Assembly (NCBI GenBank): GCA_021014325.1
Contig: JAJGQC010000652.1
Span: forward strand, 248,001 to 312,000
Length of the DNA: 64,000 nt
Direction of reading: 5' to 3'
Source: Plazaster borealis
Lineage: Eukaryota; Echinodermata; Asteroidea; Forcipulatida; Labidiasteridae
Within the stretch, counting starts at the first letter, position 1, and each line of letters begins with the position of its first letter. Of this stretch, positions 11,201 through 26,200 are shown in pieces. A program made the translations under genes and the position numbers. The notes under the pieces are model-generated. The model had not been told where the DNA came from. It was given only the letters and a program-made list of their open reading frames with translations, and made no database searches.

Positions 11201-14200
11201 ATAATGAGCCTTTTTACCTTGTGTTTGTTTTCAGAATTTGCTAAACTTGCGAGCCCTTGAAAAAACTCGGGGTATGCTTGCTTTCACGTCTTTTTGAGCA
11301 TGAAGGACTTGTTGCAGGGTCCCCAGAAGCTGCTCATCGGATGCGGGGATATTCAAGGCAGATAGAAATGTAAATTTCGTCACTCTAGCCTACCTAGTTC
11401 AGGAGTTATGGTCAAAATAGGAGCGGAGTTGTTTCCAGAAGAAAAAAGGTAAACAATAGTTGCAATTTTGAAATTTTTTAAATTGGGCCATTTTCAATGG
11501 GGTAGGGGTGACGTTTTGGACGCTCGCGCCGCTGATAATTACGCCGCAGACGCAAACCAAAGACGAAGTTGGAGCCCTATATTAGGGCTCTCCAGTGCTG
11601 TATAGTTTGTGCAAATCCATTAATTTGTTGAGGATGATATGAGCCTTTTTACATTGAGTTTGCTCCCAAAACAGCTAAATTTGAGAGGGGTCGATTGGGG
11701 TGACGTTTTGGACGCTCGCGCCGCTGATGATTACGCCACAGACGCAAACCAAAAACCAAATTGGAGCCCTATATCAGGGCTTTTCAGTGGTGTAAAGTAC
11801 GTGGAAATCCAATAATTTGTTGAGGATGATATGAGCCTTTATACATTGAGTTTGCTCTCAAAACAGCTAAATTTAAAAGGGGTCGAAGGGGGTAGGGGTG
11901 ACGTTTTGGACGCTCGCGCCGCTGATGATTACGCCACAGACGCAAACCTCAGGCGAAATTGGAGCCCGATATCAGGGCTTTCCAGTGGTGTAAAGTACGT
12001 GGAAATCCATTAATTTTTGGGGGATGATAATGAGCCTTTTTACCTTGTGTTTGTTTTCAGAATTTGCTAAACTTGCGAGCCCTTGAAAAAACTCGGGGTA
12101 TGCTTGCTTTCACGTCTTTTTGAGCATGAAGGACTTGTTGCAGGGTCCCCAGAAGCTGCTCATCGGATGCGGGGATATTCAAGGCAGATAGAAATGTAAA
12201 TTTCGTCACTCTAGCCTACCTAGTTCAGGAGTTATGGTCAAAATAGGAGCGGAGTTGTTTCCAGAAGAAAAAAAGGTAAACAATAGTTGCAATTTTGAAA
12301 TTTTTTAAATTGGGCCATTTTCAATGGGGTAGGGGTGACGTTTTGGACGCTCGCGCCGCTGATAATTACGCCGCAGACGCAAACCAAAGACGAAGTTGGA
12401 GCCCTATATTAGGGCTCTCCAGTGCTGTATAGTTTGTGCAAATCCATTAATTTGTTGAGGATGATATGAGCCTTTTTACATTGAGTTTGCTCCCAAAACA
12501 GCTAAATTTGAGAGGGGTCGAGGGGGGTGACGTTTTGGACGCTCGCGCCGCTGATGATTACGCCACAGACGCAAACCAAAAACCAAATTGGAGCCCTATA
12601 TCAGGGCTTTTCAGTGGTGTAAAGTACGTGGAAATCCAATAATTTGTTGAGGATGATATGAGCCTTTATACATTGAGTTTGCTCTCAAAACAGCTAAATT
12701 TAAAAGGGGTCGAAGGGGGTAGGGGTGACGTTTTGGACGCTCGCGCCGCTGATGATTACGCCACAGACGCAAACCTCAGGCGAAATTGGAGCCCGATATC
12801 AGGGCTTTCCAGTGGTGTAAAGTACGTGGAAATCCATTAATTTTTTGGGGATGATAATGAGCCTTTTTCACTTGTGTTTGTTTTCAGAATTTGCTAAACT
12901 TGCGAGCCCTTGAAAAACTCGGGGTATGCTTGCTTTCACGTCTTTTTGAGCATGAAGGACTTGTTGCAGGGTCCCCAGAAGCTGCTCATCGGATGCGGGG
13001 ATATTCAAGGCAGATAGAAATGTAAATTTCGTCACTCTAGCCTACCTAGTTCAGGAGTTATGGTCAAAATAGGAGCGGAGTTGTTTCCAGAAGAAAAAAG
13101 GTAAACAATAGTTGCAATTTTGAAATTTTTTAAATTGGGCCATTTTCAATGGGGTAGGGGTGACGTTTTGGACGCTCGCGCCGCTGATAATTACGCCGCA
13201 GACGCAAACCAAAGACGAAGTTGGAGCCCTATATTAGGGCTCTCCAGTGCTGTATAGTTTGTGCAAATCCATTAATTTGTTGAGGATGATATGAGCCTTT
13301 TTACATTGAGTTTGCTCCCAAAACAGCTAAATTTGAGAGGGGTCGATGGGGGTGACGTTTTGGACGCTCGCGCCGCTGATGATTACGCCACAGACGCAAA
13401 CCAAAACCAAATTGGAGCCCTATATCAGGGCTTTTCAGTGGTGTAAAGTACGTGGAAATCCAATAATTTGTTGAGGATGATATGAGCCTTTATACATTGA
13501 GTTTGCTCTCAAAACAGCTAAATTTAAAAGGGGTCGAAGGGGGTAGGGGTGACGTTTTGGACGCTCGCGCCGCTGATGATTACGCCACAGACGCAAACCT
13601 CAGGCGAAATTGGAGCCCGATATCAGGGCTTTCCAGTGGTGTAAAGTACGTGGAAATCCATTAATTTTTTGGGGATGATAATGAGCCTTTTTACCTTGTG
13701 TTTGTTTTCAGAATTTGCTAAACTTGCGAGCCCTTGAAAAACTCGGGGTATGCTTGCTTTCACGTCTTTTTGAGCATGAAGGACTTGTTGCAGGGTCCCC
13801 AGAAGCTGCTCATCGGATGCGGGGATATTCAAGGCAGATAGAAATGTAAATTTCGTCACTCTAGCCTACCTAGTTCAGGAGTTATGGTCAAAATAGGAGC
13901 GGAGTTGTTTCCAGAAGAAAAAAAGGTAAACAATAGTTGCAATTTTGAAATTTTTTAAATTGGGCCATTTTCAATGGGGTAGGGGTGACGTTTTGGACGC
14001 TCGCGCCGCTGATAATTACGCCGCAGACGCAAACCAAAGACGAAGTTGGAGCCCTATATTAGGGCTCTCCAGTGCTGTATAGTTTGTGCAAATCCATTAA
14101 TTTGTTGAGGATGATATGAGCCTTTTTACATTGAGTTTGCTCCCAAAACAGCTAAATTTGAGAGGGGTCGATGGGGGTGACGTTTTGGACGCTCGCGCCG

Positions 14201-17200
14201 CTGATGATTACGCCACAGACGCAAACCAAAAACCAAATTGGAGCCCTATATCAGGGCTTTTCAGTGGTGTAAAGTACGTGGAAATCCAATAATTTGTTGA
14301 GGATGATATGAGCCTTTATACATTGAGTTTGCTCTCAAAACAGCTAAATTTAAAAGGGGTCGAAGGGGGTAGGGGTGACGTTTTGGACGCTCGCGCCGCT
14401 GATGATTACGCCACAGACGCAAACCTCAGGCGAAATTGGAGCCCGATATCAGGGCTTTCCAGTGGTGTAAAGTACGTGGAAATCCATTAATTTTTTGGGG
14501 ATGATAATGAGCCTTTTACACTTGTGTTTGTTTTCAGAATTTGCTAAACTTGCGAGCCCTTGAAAAACTCGGGGTATGCTTGCTTTCACGTCTTTTTGAG
14601 CATGAAGGACTTGTTGCAGGGTCCCCAGAAGCTGCTCATCGGATGCGGGGATATTCAAGGCAGATAGAAATGTAAATTTCGTCACTCTAGCCTACCTAGT
14701 TCAGGAGTTATGGTCAAAATAGGAGCGGAGTTGTTTCCAGAAGAAAAAAGGTAAACAATAGTTGCAATTTTGAAATTTTTTAAATTGGGCCATTTTCAAT
14801 GGGGTAGGGGTGACGTTTTGGACGCTCGCGCCGCTGATAATTACGCCGCAGACGCAAACCAAAGACGAAGTTGGAGCCCTATATTAGGCTCTCCAGTGCT
14901 GTATAGTTTGTGCAAATCCATTAATTTGTTGAGGATGATATGAGCCTTTTTACATTGAGTTTGCTCCCAAAACAGCTAAATTTGAGAGGGGTCGATGGGG
15001 GTGACGTTTTGGACGCTCGCGCCGCTGATGATTACGCCACAGACGCAAACCAAAAACCAAATTGGAGCCCTATATCAGGGCTTTTCAGTGGTGTAAAGTA
15101 CGTGGAAATCCAATAATTTGTTGAGGATGATATGAGCCTTTATACATTGAGTTTGCTCTCAAAACAGCTAAATTTAAAAGGGGTCGAAGGGGTAGGGGTG
15201 ACGTTTTGGACGCTCGCGCCGCTGATGATTACGCCACAGACGCAAACCTCAGGCGAAATTGGAGCCCGATATCAGGGCTTTCCAGTGGTGTAAAGTACGT
15301 GGAAATCCATTAATTTTTTGGGGATGATAATGAGCCTTTTTACCTTGTGTTTGTTTTCAGAATTTGCTAAACTTGCGAGCCCTTGAAAAAACTCGGGGTA
15401 TGCTTGCTTTCACGTCTTTTTGAGCATGAAGGACTTGTTGCAGGGTCCCCAGAAGCTGCTCATCGGATGCGGGGATATTCAAGGCAGATAGAAATGTAAA
15501 TTTCGTCACTCTAGCCTACCTAGTTCAGGAGTTATGGTCAAAATAGGAGCGGAGTTGTTTCCAGAAGAAAAAAGGTAAACAATAGTTGCAATTTTGAAAT
15601 TTTTTAAATTGGGCCATTTTCAATGGGGTAGGGGTGACGTTTTGGACGCTCGCGCCGCTGATAATTACGCCGCAGACGCAAACCAAAGACGAAGTTGGAG
15701 CCCTATATTAGGGCTCTCCAGTGCTGTATAGTTTGTGCAAATCCATTAATTTGTTGAGGATGATATGAGCCTTTTTACATTGAGTTTGCTCCCAAAACAG
15801 CTAAATTTGAGAGGGGTCGATGGGGGTGACGTTTTGGACGCTCGCGCCGCTGATGATTACGCCACAGACGCAAACCAAAAACCAAATTGGAGCCCTATAT
15901 CAGGGCTTTTCAGTGGTGTAAAGTACGTGGAAATCCAATAATTTGTTGAGGATGATATGAGCCTTTATACATTGAGTTTGCTCTCAAAACAGCTAAATTT
16001 AAAAGGGGTCGAAGGGGGTAGGGGTGACGTTTTGGACGCTCGCGCCGCTGATGATTACGCCACAGACGCAAACCTCAGGCGAAATTGGAGCCCGATATCA
16101 GGGCTTTCCAGTGGTGTAAAGTACGTGGAAATCCATTAATTTTTTGGGGATGATAATGAGCCTTTTTACCTTGTGTTTGTTTTCAGAATTTGCTAAACTT
16201 GCGAGCCCTTGATTAAAACTCGGGGTATGCTTGCTTTCACGTCTTTTTGAGCATGAAGGACTTGTTGCAGGGTCCCCAGAAGCTGCTCATCGGATGCGGG
16301 GATATTCAAGGCAGATAGAAATGTAAATTTCGTCACTCTAGCCTACCTAGTTCAGGAGTTATGGTCAAAATAGGAGCGGAGTTGTTTCCAGAAGAAAAAA
16401 AGGTAAACAATAGTTGCAATTTTGAAATTTTTTAAATTGGGCCATTTTCAATGGGGTAGGGGTGACGTTTTGGACGCTCGCGCCGCTGATAATTACGCCG
16501 CAGACGCAAACCAAAGACGAAGTTGGAGCCCTATATTAGGGCTCTCCAGTGCTGTATAGTTTGTGCAAATCCATTAATTTGTTGAGGATGATATGAGCCT
16601 TTTTACATTGAGTTTGCTCCCAAAACAGCTAAATTTGAGAGGGGTCGATGGGGGTGACGTTTTGGACGCTCGCGCCGCTGATGATTACGCCACAGACGCA
16701 AACCAAAAACCAAATTGGAGCCCTATATCAGGGCTTTTCAGTGGTGTAAAGTACGTGGAAATCCAATAATTTGTTGAGGATGATATGAGCCTTTATACAT
16801 TGAGTTTGCTCTCAAAACAGCTAAATTTAAAAGGGGTCGAAGGGGGTAGGGGTGACGTTTTGGACGCTCGCGCCGCTGATGATTACGCCACAGACGCAAA
16901 CCTCAGGCGAAATTGGAGCCCGATATCAGGGCTTTCCAGTGGTGTAAAGTACGTGGAAATCCATTAATTTTTTGGGGATGATAATGAGCCTATTTAACTT
17001 GTGTTTGTTTTCAGTTTTTGCTTATATTGCGAGCCCTTGATAAATACTCGGGGTATGCTTGCTTTCACGTCTTTTTGAGCATGAAGGACTTGTTGCAGGG
17101 TCCCCAGAAGCTGCTCATCGGATGCGGGGATATTCAAGGCAGATAGAAATGTAAATTTCGTCACTCTAGCCTACCTAGTTCAGGAGTTATGGTCAAAATA

Positions 17201-20200
17201 GGAGCGGAGTTGTTTCCAGAAGAAAAAAAGGTAAACAATAGTTGCAATTTTGAAATTTTTTAAATTGGGCCATTTTCAATGGGGTAGGGGTGACGTTTTG
17301 GACGCTCGCGCCGCTGATAATTACGCCGCAGACGCAAACCAAAGACGAAGTTGGAGCCCTATATTAGGGCTCTCCAGTGCTGTATAGTTTGTGCAAATCC
17401 ATTAATTTGTTGAGGATGATATGAGCCTTTTTACATTGAGTTTGCTCCCAAAACAGCTAAATTTGAGAGGGGTCGATGGGGGTGACGTTTTGGACGCTCG
17501 CGCCGCTGATGATTACGCCACAGACGCAAACCAAAAACCAAATTGGAGCCCTATATCAGGGCTTTTCAGTGGTGTAAAGTACGTGGAAATCCAATAATTT
17601 GTTGAGGATGATATGAGCCTTTATACATTGAGTTTGCTCTCAAAACAGCTAAATTTAAAAGGGGTCGAAGGGGTAGGGGTGACGTTTTGGACGCTCGCGC
17701 CGCTGATGATTACGCCACAGACGCAAACCTCAGGCGAAATTGGAGCCCGATATCAGGGCTTTCCAGTGGTGTAAAGTACGTGGAAATCCATTAATTTTTT
17801 GGGGATGATAATGAGCCTTTTTACCTTGTGTTTGTTTTCAGAATTTGCTAAACTTGCGAGCCCTTGAAAAAACTCGGGGTATGCTTGCTTTCACGTCTTT
17901 TTGAGCATGAAGGACTTGTTGCAGGGTCCCCAGAAGCTGCTCATCGGATGCGGGGATATTCAAGGCAGATAGAAATGTAAATTTCGTCACTCTAGCCTAC
18001 CTAGTTCAGGAGTTATGGTCAAAATAGGAGCGGAGTTGTTTCCAGAAGAAAAAAGGTAAACAATAGTTGCAATTTTGAAATTTTTTAAATTGGGCCATTT
18101 TCAATGGGGTAGGGGTGACGTTTTGGACGCTCGCGCCGCTGATAATTACGCCGCAGACGCAAACCAAAGACGAAGTTGGAGCCCTATATTAGTTCTCTCC
18201 AGTGCTGTATAGTTTGTGCAAATCCATTAATTTGTTGAGGATGATATGAGCCTTTTTACATTGAGTTTGCTCCCAAAACAGCTAAATTTGAGAGGGGTCG
18301 ATGGGGGTGACGTTTTGGACGCTCGCGCCGCTGATGATTACGCCACAGACGCAAACCAAAAACCAAATTGGAGCCCTATATCAGGGCTTTTCAGTGGTGT
18401 AAAGTACGTGGAAATCCAATAATTTGTTGAGGATGATATGAGCCTTTATACATTGAGTTTGCTCTCAAAACAGCTAAATTTAAAAGGGGTCGAAGGGGTA
18501 GGGGTGACGTTTTGGACGCTCGCGCCGCTGATGATTACGCCACAGACGCAAACCTCAGGCGAAATTGGAGCCCGATATCAGGGCTTTCCAGTGGTGTAAA
18601 GTACGTGGAAATCCATTAATTTTTTGGGGATGATAATGAGCCTTTTTACCTTGTGTTTGTTTTCAGAATTTGCTAAACTTGCGAGCCCTTGAAAAACTCG
18701 GGGTATGCTTGCTTTCACGTCTTTTTGAGCATGAAGGACTTGTTGCAGGGTCCCCAGAAGCTGCTCATCGGATGCGGGGATATTCAAGGCAGATAGAAAT
18801 GTAAATTTCGTCACTCTAGCCTACCTAGTTCAGGAGTTATGGTCAAAATAGGAGCGGAGTTGTTTCCAGAAGAAAAAAAGGTAAACAATAGTTGCAATTT
18901 TGAAATTTTTTAAATTGGGCCATTTTCAATGGGGTAGGGGTGACGTTTTGGACGCTCGCGCCGCTGATAATTACGCCGCAGACGCAAACCAAAGACGAAG
19001 TTGGAGCCCTATATTAGGGCTCTCCAGTGCTGTATAGTTTGTGCAAATCCATTAATTTGTTGAGGATGATATGAGCCTTTTTACATTGAGTTTGCTCCCA
19101 AAACAGCTAAATTTGAGAGGGGTCGATGGGGGTGACGTTTTGGACGCTCGCGCCGCTGATGATTACGCCACAGACGCAAACCAAAAACCAAATTGGAGCC
19201 CTATATCAGGGCTTTTCAGTGGTGTAAAGTACGTGGAAATCCAATAATTTGTTGAGGATGATATGAGCCTTTATACATTGAGTTTGCTCTCAAAACAGCT
19301 AAATTTAAAAGGGGTCGAAGGGGTAGGGGTGACGTTTTGGACGCTCGCGCCGCTGATGATTACGCCACAGACGCAAACCTCAGGCGAAATTGGAGCCCGA
19401 TATCAGGGCTTTCCAGTGGTGTAAAGTACGTGGAAATCCATTAATTTTTTGGGGATGATAATGAGCCTTTTTACCTTGTGTTTGTTTTCAGAATTTGCTA
19501 AACTTGCGAGCCCTTGAAAAACTCGGGGTATGCTTGCTTTCACGTCTTTTTGAGCATGAAGGACTTGTTGCAGGGTCCCCAGAAGCTGCTCATCGGATGC
19601 GGGGATATTCAAGGCAGATAGAAATGTAAATTTCGTCACTCTAGCCTACCTAGTTCAGGAGTTATGGTCAAAATAGGAGCGGAGTTGTTTCCAGAAGAAA
19701 AAAGGTAAACAATAGTTGCAATTTTAAAATTTTTAAATTGGGCCATTTTCAATGGGGTAGGGGTGACGTTTTGGACGCTCGCGCCGCTGATAATTACGCC
19801 GCAGACGCAAACCAAAGACGAAGTTGGAGCCCTATATTAGGCTCTCCAGTGCTGTATAGTTTGTGCAAATCCATTAATTTGTTGAGGATGATATGAGCCT
19901 TTTTACATTGAGTTTGCTCCCAAAACAGCTAAATTTGAGAGGGGTCGATGGGGGTGACGTTTTGGACGCTCGCGCCGCTGATGATTACGCCACAGACGCA
20001 AACCAAAAACCAAATTGGAGCCCTATATCAGGGCTTTTCAGTGGTGTAAAGTACGTGGAAATCCAATAATTTGTTGAGGATGATATGAGCCTTTATACAT
20101 TGAGTTTGCTCTCAAAACAGCTAAATTTAAAAGGGGTCGAAGGGGGTAGGGGTGACGTTTTGGACGCTCGCGCCGCTGATGATTACGCCACAGACGCAAA

Positions 20201-23200
20201 CCTCAGGCGAAATTGGAGCCCGATATCAGGGCTTTCCAGTGGTGTAAAGTACGTGGAAATCCATTAATTTTTTGGGGATGATAATGAGCCTTTTTACCTT
20301 GTGTTTGTTTTCAGAATTTGCTAAACTTGCGAGCCCTTGAAAAACTCGGGGTATGCTTGCTTTCACGTCTTTTTGAGCATGAAGGACTTGTTGCAGGGTC
20401 CCCAGAAGCTGCTCATCGGATGCGGGGATATTCAAGGCAGATAGAAATGTAAATTTCGTCACTCTAGCCTACCTAGTTCAGGAGTTATGGTCAAAATAGG
20501 AGCGGAGTTGTTTCCAGAAGAAAAAAGGTAAACAATAGTTGCAATTTTGAAATTTTTTAAATTGGGCCATTTTCAATGGGGTAGGGGTGACGTTTTGGAC
20601 GCTCGCGCCGCTGATAATTACGCCGCAGACGCAAACCAAAGACGAAGTTGGAGCCCTATATTAGGCTCTCCAGTGCTGTATAGTTTGTGCAAATCCATTA
20701 ATTTGTTGAGGATGATATGAGCCTTTTTACATTGAGTTTGCTCCCAAAACAGCTAAATTTGAGAGGGGTCGATGGGGGTGACGTTTTGGACGCTCGCGCC
20801 GCTGATGATTACGCCACAGACGCAAACCAAAACCCAAATTGGAGCCCTATATCAGGGCTTTTCAGTGGTGTAAAGTACGTGGAAATCCAATAATTTGTTG
20901 AGGATGATATGAGCCTTTATACATTGAGTTTGCTCTCAAAACAGCTAAATTTAAAAGGGGTCGAAGGGGGTAGGGGTGACGTTTTGGACGCTCGCGCCGC
21001 TGATGATTACGCCACAGACGCAAACCTCAGGCGAAATTGGAGCCCGATATCAGGGCTTTCCAGTGGTGTAAAGTACGTGGAAATCCATTAATTTTTTGGG
21101 GATGATAATGAGCCTTTTTACCTTGTGTTTGTTTTCAGAATTTGCTAAACTTGCGAGCCCTTGAAAAAACTCGGGGTATGCTTGCTTTCACGTCTTTTTG
21201 AGCATGAAGGACTTGTTGCAGGGTCCCCAGAAGCTGCTCATCGGATGCGGGGATATTCAAGGCAGATAGAAATGTAAATTTCGTCACTCTAGCCTACCTA
21301 GTTCAGGAGTTATGGTCAAAATAGGAGCGGAGTTGTTTCCAGAAGAAAAAAGGTAAACAATAGTTGCAATTTTGAAATTTTTTAAATTGGGCCATTTTCA
21401 ATGGGGTAGGGGTGACGTTTTGGACGCTCGCGCCGCTGATAATTACGCCGCAGACGCAAACCAAAGACGAAGTTGGAGCCCTATATTAGGCTCTCCAGTG
21501 CTGTATAGTTTGTGCAAATCCATTAATTTGTTGAGGATGATATGAGCCTTTTTACATTGAGTTTGCTCCCAAAACAGCTAAATTTGAGAGGGGTCGATGG
21601 GGGTGACGTTTTGGACGCTCGCGCCGCTGATGATTACGCCACAGACGCAAACCAAAAACCAAATTGGAGCCCTATATCAGGGCTTTTCAGTGGTGTAAAG
21701 TACGTGGAAATCCAATAATTTGTTGAGGATGATATGAGCCTTTATACATTGAGTTTGCTCTCAAAACAGCTAAATTTAAAAGGGGTCGAAGGGGTAGGGG
21801 TGACGTTTTGGACGCTCGCGCCGCTGATGATTACGCCACAGACGCAAACCTCAGGCGAAATTGGAGCCCGATATCAGGGCTTTCCAGTGGTGTAAAGTAC
21901 GTGGAAATCCATTAATTTTTTGGGGATGATAATGAGCCTTTTACCTTGTGTTTGTTTTCAGAATTTGCTAAACTTGCGAGCCCTTGAAAAAACTCGGGGT
22001 ATGCTTGCTTTCACGTCTTTTTGAGCATGAAGGACTTGTTGCAGGGTCCCCAGAAGCTGCTCATCGGATGCGGGGATATTCAAGGCAGATAGAAATGTAA
22101 ATTTCGTCACTCTAGCCTACCTAGTTCAGGAGTTATGGTCAAAATAGGAGCGGAGTTGTTTCCAGAAGAAAAAAGGTAAACAATAGTTGCAATTTTGAAA
22201 TTTTTTAAATTGGGCCATTTTCAATGGGGTAGGGGTGACGTTTTGGACGCTCGCGCCGCTGATAATTACGCCGCAGACGCAAACCAAAGACGAAGTTGGA
22301 GCCCTATATTAGGGCTCTCCAGTGCTGTATAGTTTGTGCAAATCCATTAATTTGTTGAGGATGATATGAGCCTTTTTACATTGAGTTTGCTCCCAAAACA
22401 GCTAAATTTGAGAGGGGTCGAGTGGGGTGACGTTTTGGACGCTCGCGCCGCTGATGATTACGCCACAGACGCAAACCAAAAACCAAATTGGAGCCCTATA
22501 TCAGGGCTTTTCAGTGGTGTAAAGTACGTGGAAATCCAATAATTTGTTGAGGATGATATGAGCCTTTATACATTGAGTTTGCTCTCAAAACAGCTAAATT
22601 TAAAAGGGGTCGAAGGGGGTAGGGGTGACGTTTTGGACGCTCGCGCCGCTGATGATTACGCCACAGACGCAAACCTCAGGCGAAATTGGAGCCCGATATC
22701 AGGGCTTTCCAGTGGTGTAAAGTACGTGGAAATCCATTAATTTTTTGGGGATGATAATGAGCCTTTTTACCTTGTGTTTGTTTTCAGAATTTGCTAAACT
22801 TGCGAGCCCTTGAAAAACTCGGGGTATGCTTGCTTTCACGTCTTTTTGAGCATGAAGGACTTGTTGCAGGGTCCCCAGAAGCTGCTCATCGGATGCGGGG
22901 ATATTCAAGGCAGATAGAAATGTAAATTTCGTCACTCTAGCCTACCTAGTTCAGGAGTTATGGTCAAAATAGGAGCGGAGTTGTTTCCAGAAGAAAAAAG
23001 GTAAACAATAGTTGCAATTTTGAAATTTTTTAAATTGGGCCATTTTCAATGGGGTAGGGGTGACGTTTTGGACGCTCGCGCCGCTGATAATTACGCCGCA
23101 GACGCAAACCAAAGACGAAGTTGGAGCCCTATATTAGGGCTCTCCAGTGCTGTATAGTTTGTGCAAATCCATTAATTTGTTGAGGATGATATGAGCCTTT

Positions 23201-26200
23201 TTACATTGAGTTTGCTCCCAAAACAGCTAAATTTGAGAGGGGTCGATGGGGGTGACGTTTTGGACGCTCGCGCCGCTGATGATTACGCCACAGACGCAAA
23301 CCAAAAACCAAATTGGAGCCCTATATCAGGGCTTTTCAGTGGTGTAAAGTACGTGGAAATCCAATAATTTGTTGAGGATGATATGAGCCTTTATACATTG
23401 AGTTTGCTCTCAAAACAGCTAAATTTAAAAGGGGTCGAAGGGGGTAGGGGTGACGTTTTGGACGCTCGCGCCGCTGATGATTACGCCACAGACGCAAACC
23501 TCAGGCGAAATTGGAGCCCGATATCAGGGCTTTCCAGTGGTGTAAAGTACGTGGAAATCCATTAATTTTTTGGGGATGATAATGAGCCTATTTACCTTGT
23601 GTTTGTTTTCAGAATTTGCTAAACTTGCGAGCCCTTGAAAAAACTCGGGGTATGCTTGCTTTCACGTCTTTTTGAGCATGAAGGACTTGTTGCAGGGTCC
23701 CCAGAAGCTGCTCATCGGATGCGGGGATATTCAAGGCAGATAGAAATGTAAATTTCGTCACTCTAGCCTACCTAGTTCAGGAGTTATGGTCAAAATAGGA
23801 GCGGAGTTGTTTCCAGAAGAAAAAAAGGTAAACAATAGTTGCAATTTTGAAATTTTTTAAATTGGGCCATTTTCAATGGGGTAGGGGTGACGTTTTGGAC
23901 GCTCGCGCCGCTGATAATTACGCCGCAGACGCAAACCAAAGACGAAGTTGGAGCCCTATATTAGGGCTCTCCAGTGCTGTATAGTTTGTGCAAATCCATT
24001 AATTTGTTGAGGATGATATGAGCCTTTTTACATTGAGTTTGCTCCCAAAACAGCTAAATTTGAGAGGGGTCGATGGGGGTGACGTTTTGGACGCTCGCGC
24101 CGCTGATGATTACGCCACAGACGCAAACCAAAAACCAAATTGGAGCCCTATATCAGGGCTTTTCAGTGGTGTAAAGTACGTGGAAATCCAATAATTTGTT
24201 GAGGATGATATGAGCCTTTATACATTGAGTTTGCTCTCAAAACAGCTAAATTTAAAAGGGGTCGAAGGGGGTAGGGGTGACGTTTTGACGCTCGCGCCGC
24301 TGATGATTACGCCACAGACGCAAACCTCAGGCGAAATTGGAGCCCGATATCAGGGCTTTCCAGTGGTGTAAAGTACGTGGAAATCCATTAATTTTTTGGG
24401 GATGATAATGAGCCTTTTTACCTTGTGTTTGTTTTCAGAATTTGCTAAACTTGCGAGCCCTTTAATATAACTCGGGGTATGCTTGCTTTCACGTCTTTTT
24501 GAGCATGAAGGACTTGTTGCAGGGTCCCCAGAAGCTGCTCATCGGATGCGGGGATATTCAAGGCAGATAGAAATGTAAATTTCGTCACTCTAGCCTACCT
24601 AGTTCAGGAGTTATGGTCAAAATAGGAGCGGAGTTGTTTCCAGAAGAAAAAAAGGTAAACAATAGTTGCAATTTTGAAATTTTTTAAATTGGGCCATTTT
24701 CAATGGGGTAGGGGTGACGTTTTGGACGCTCGCGCCGCTGATAATTACGCCGCAGACGCAAACCAAAGACGAAGTTGGAGCCCTATATTAGGCTCTCCAG
24801 TGCTGTATAGTTTGTGCAAATCCATTAATTTGTTGAGGATGATATGAGCCTTTTTACATTGAGTTTGCTCCCAAAACAGCTAAATTTGAGAGGGGTCGAT
24901 GGGGGTGACGTTTTGGACGCTCGCGCCGCTGATGATTACGCCACAGACGCAAACCAAAAACCAAATTGGAGCCCTATATCAGGGCTTTTCAGTGGTGTAA
25001 AGTACGTGGAAATCCAATAATTTGTTGAGGATGATATGAGCCTTTATACATTGAGTTTGCTCTCAAAACAGCTAAATTTAAAAGGGGTCGAAGGGGGTAG
25101 GGGTGACGTTTTGGACGCTCGCGCCGCTGATGATTACGCCACAGACGCAAACCTCAGGCGAAATTGGAGCCCGATATCAGGGCTTTCCAGTGGTGTAAAG
25201 TACGTGGAAATCCATTAATTTTTTGGGGATGATAATGAGCCTATTTACCTTGTGTTTGTTTTCAGAATTTGCTAAACTTGCGAGCCCTTGAAACAACTCG
25301 GGGTATGCTTGCTTTCACGTCTTTTTGAGCATGAAGGACTTGTTGCAGGGTCCCCAGAAGCTGCTCATCGGATGCGGGGATATTCAAGGCAGATAGAAAT
25401 GTAAATTTCGTCACTCTAGCCTACCTAGTTCAGGAGTTATGGTCAAAATAGGAGCGGAGTTGTTTCCAGAATCTAACTTAAGGTAAACAATAGTTGCAAT
25501 TTTGAAATTTTTTAAATTGGGCCATTTTCAATGGGGTAGGGGTGACGTTTTGGACGCTCGCGCCGCTGATAATTACGCCGCAGACGCAAACCAAAGACGA
25601 AGTTGGAGCCCTATATTAGGCTCTCCAGTGCTGTATAGTTTGTGCAAATCCATTAATTTGTTGAGGATGATATGAGCCTTTTTACATTGAGTTTGCTCCC
25701 AAAACAGCTAAATTTGAGAGGGGTCGATGGGGGTGACGTTTTGGACGCTCGCGCCGCTGATGATTACGCCACAGACGCAAACCAAAAACCAAATTGGAGC
25801 CCTATATCAGGGCTTTTCAGTGGTGTAAAGTACGTGGAAATCCAATAATTTGTTGAGGATGATATGAGCCTTTATACATTGAGTTTGCTCTCAAAACAGC
25901 TAAATTTAAAAGGGGTCGAAGGGGGTAGGGGTGACGTTTTGGACGCTCGCGCCGCTGATGATTACGCCACAGACGCAAACCTCAGGCGAAATTGGAGCCC
26001 GATATCAGGGCTTTCCAGTGGTGTAAAGTACGTGGAAATCCATTAATTTTTTGGGGATGATAATGAGCCTTTTTACCTTGTGTTTGTTTTCAGAATTTGC
26101 TAAACTTGCGAGCCCTTGAAAAAACTCGGGGTATGCTTGCTTTCACGTCTTTTTGAGCATGAAGGACTTGTTGCAGGGTCCCCAGAAGCTGCTCATCGGA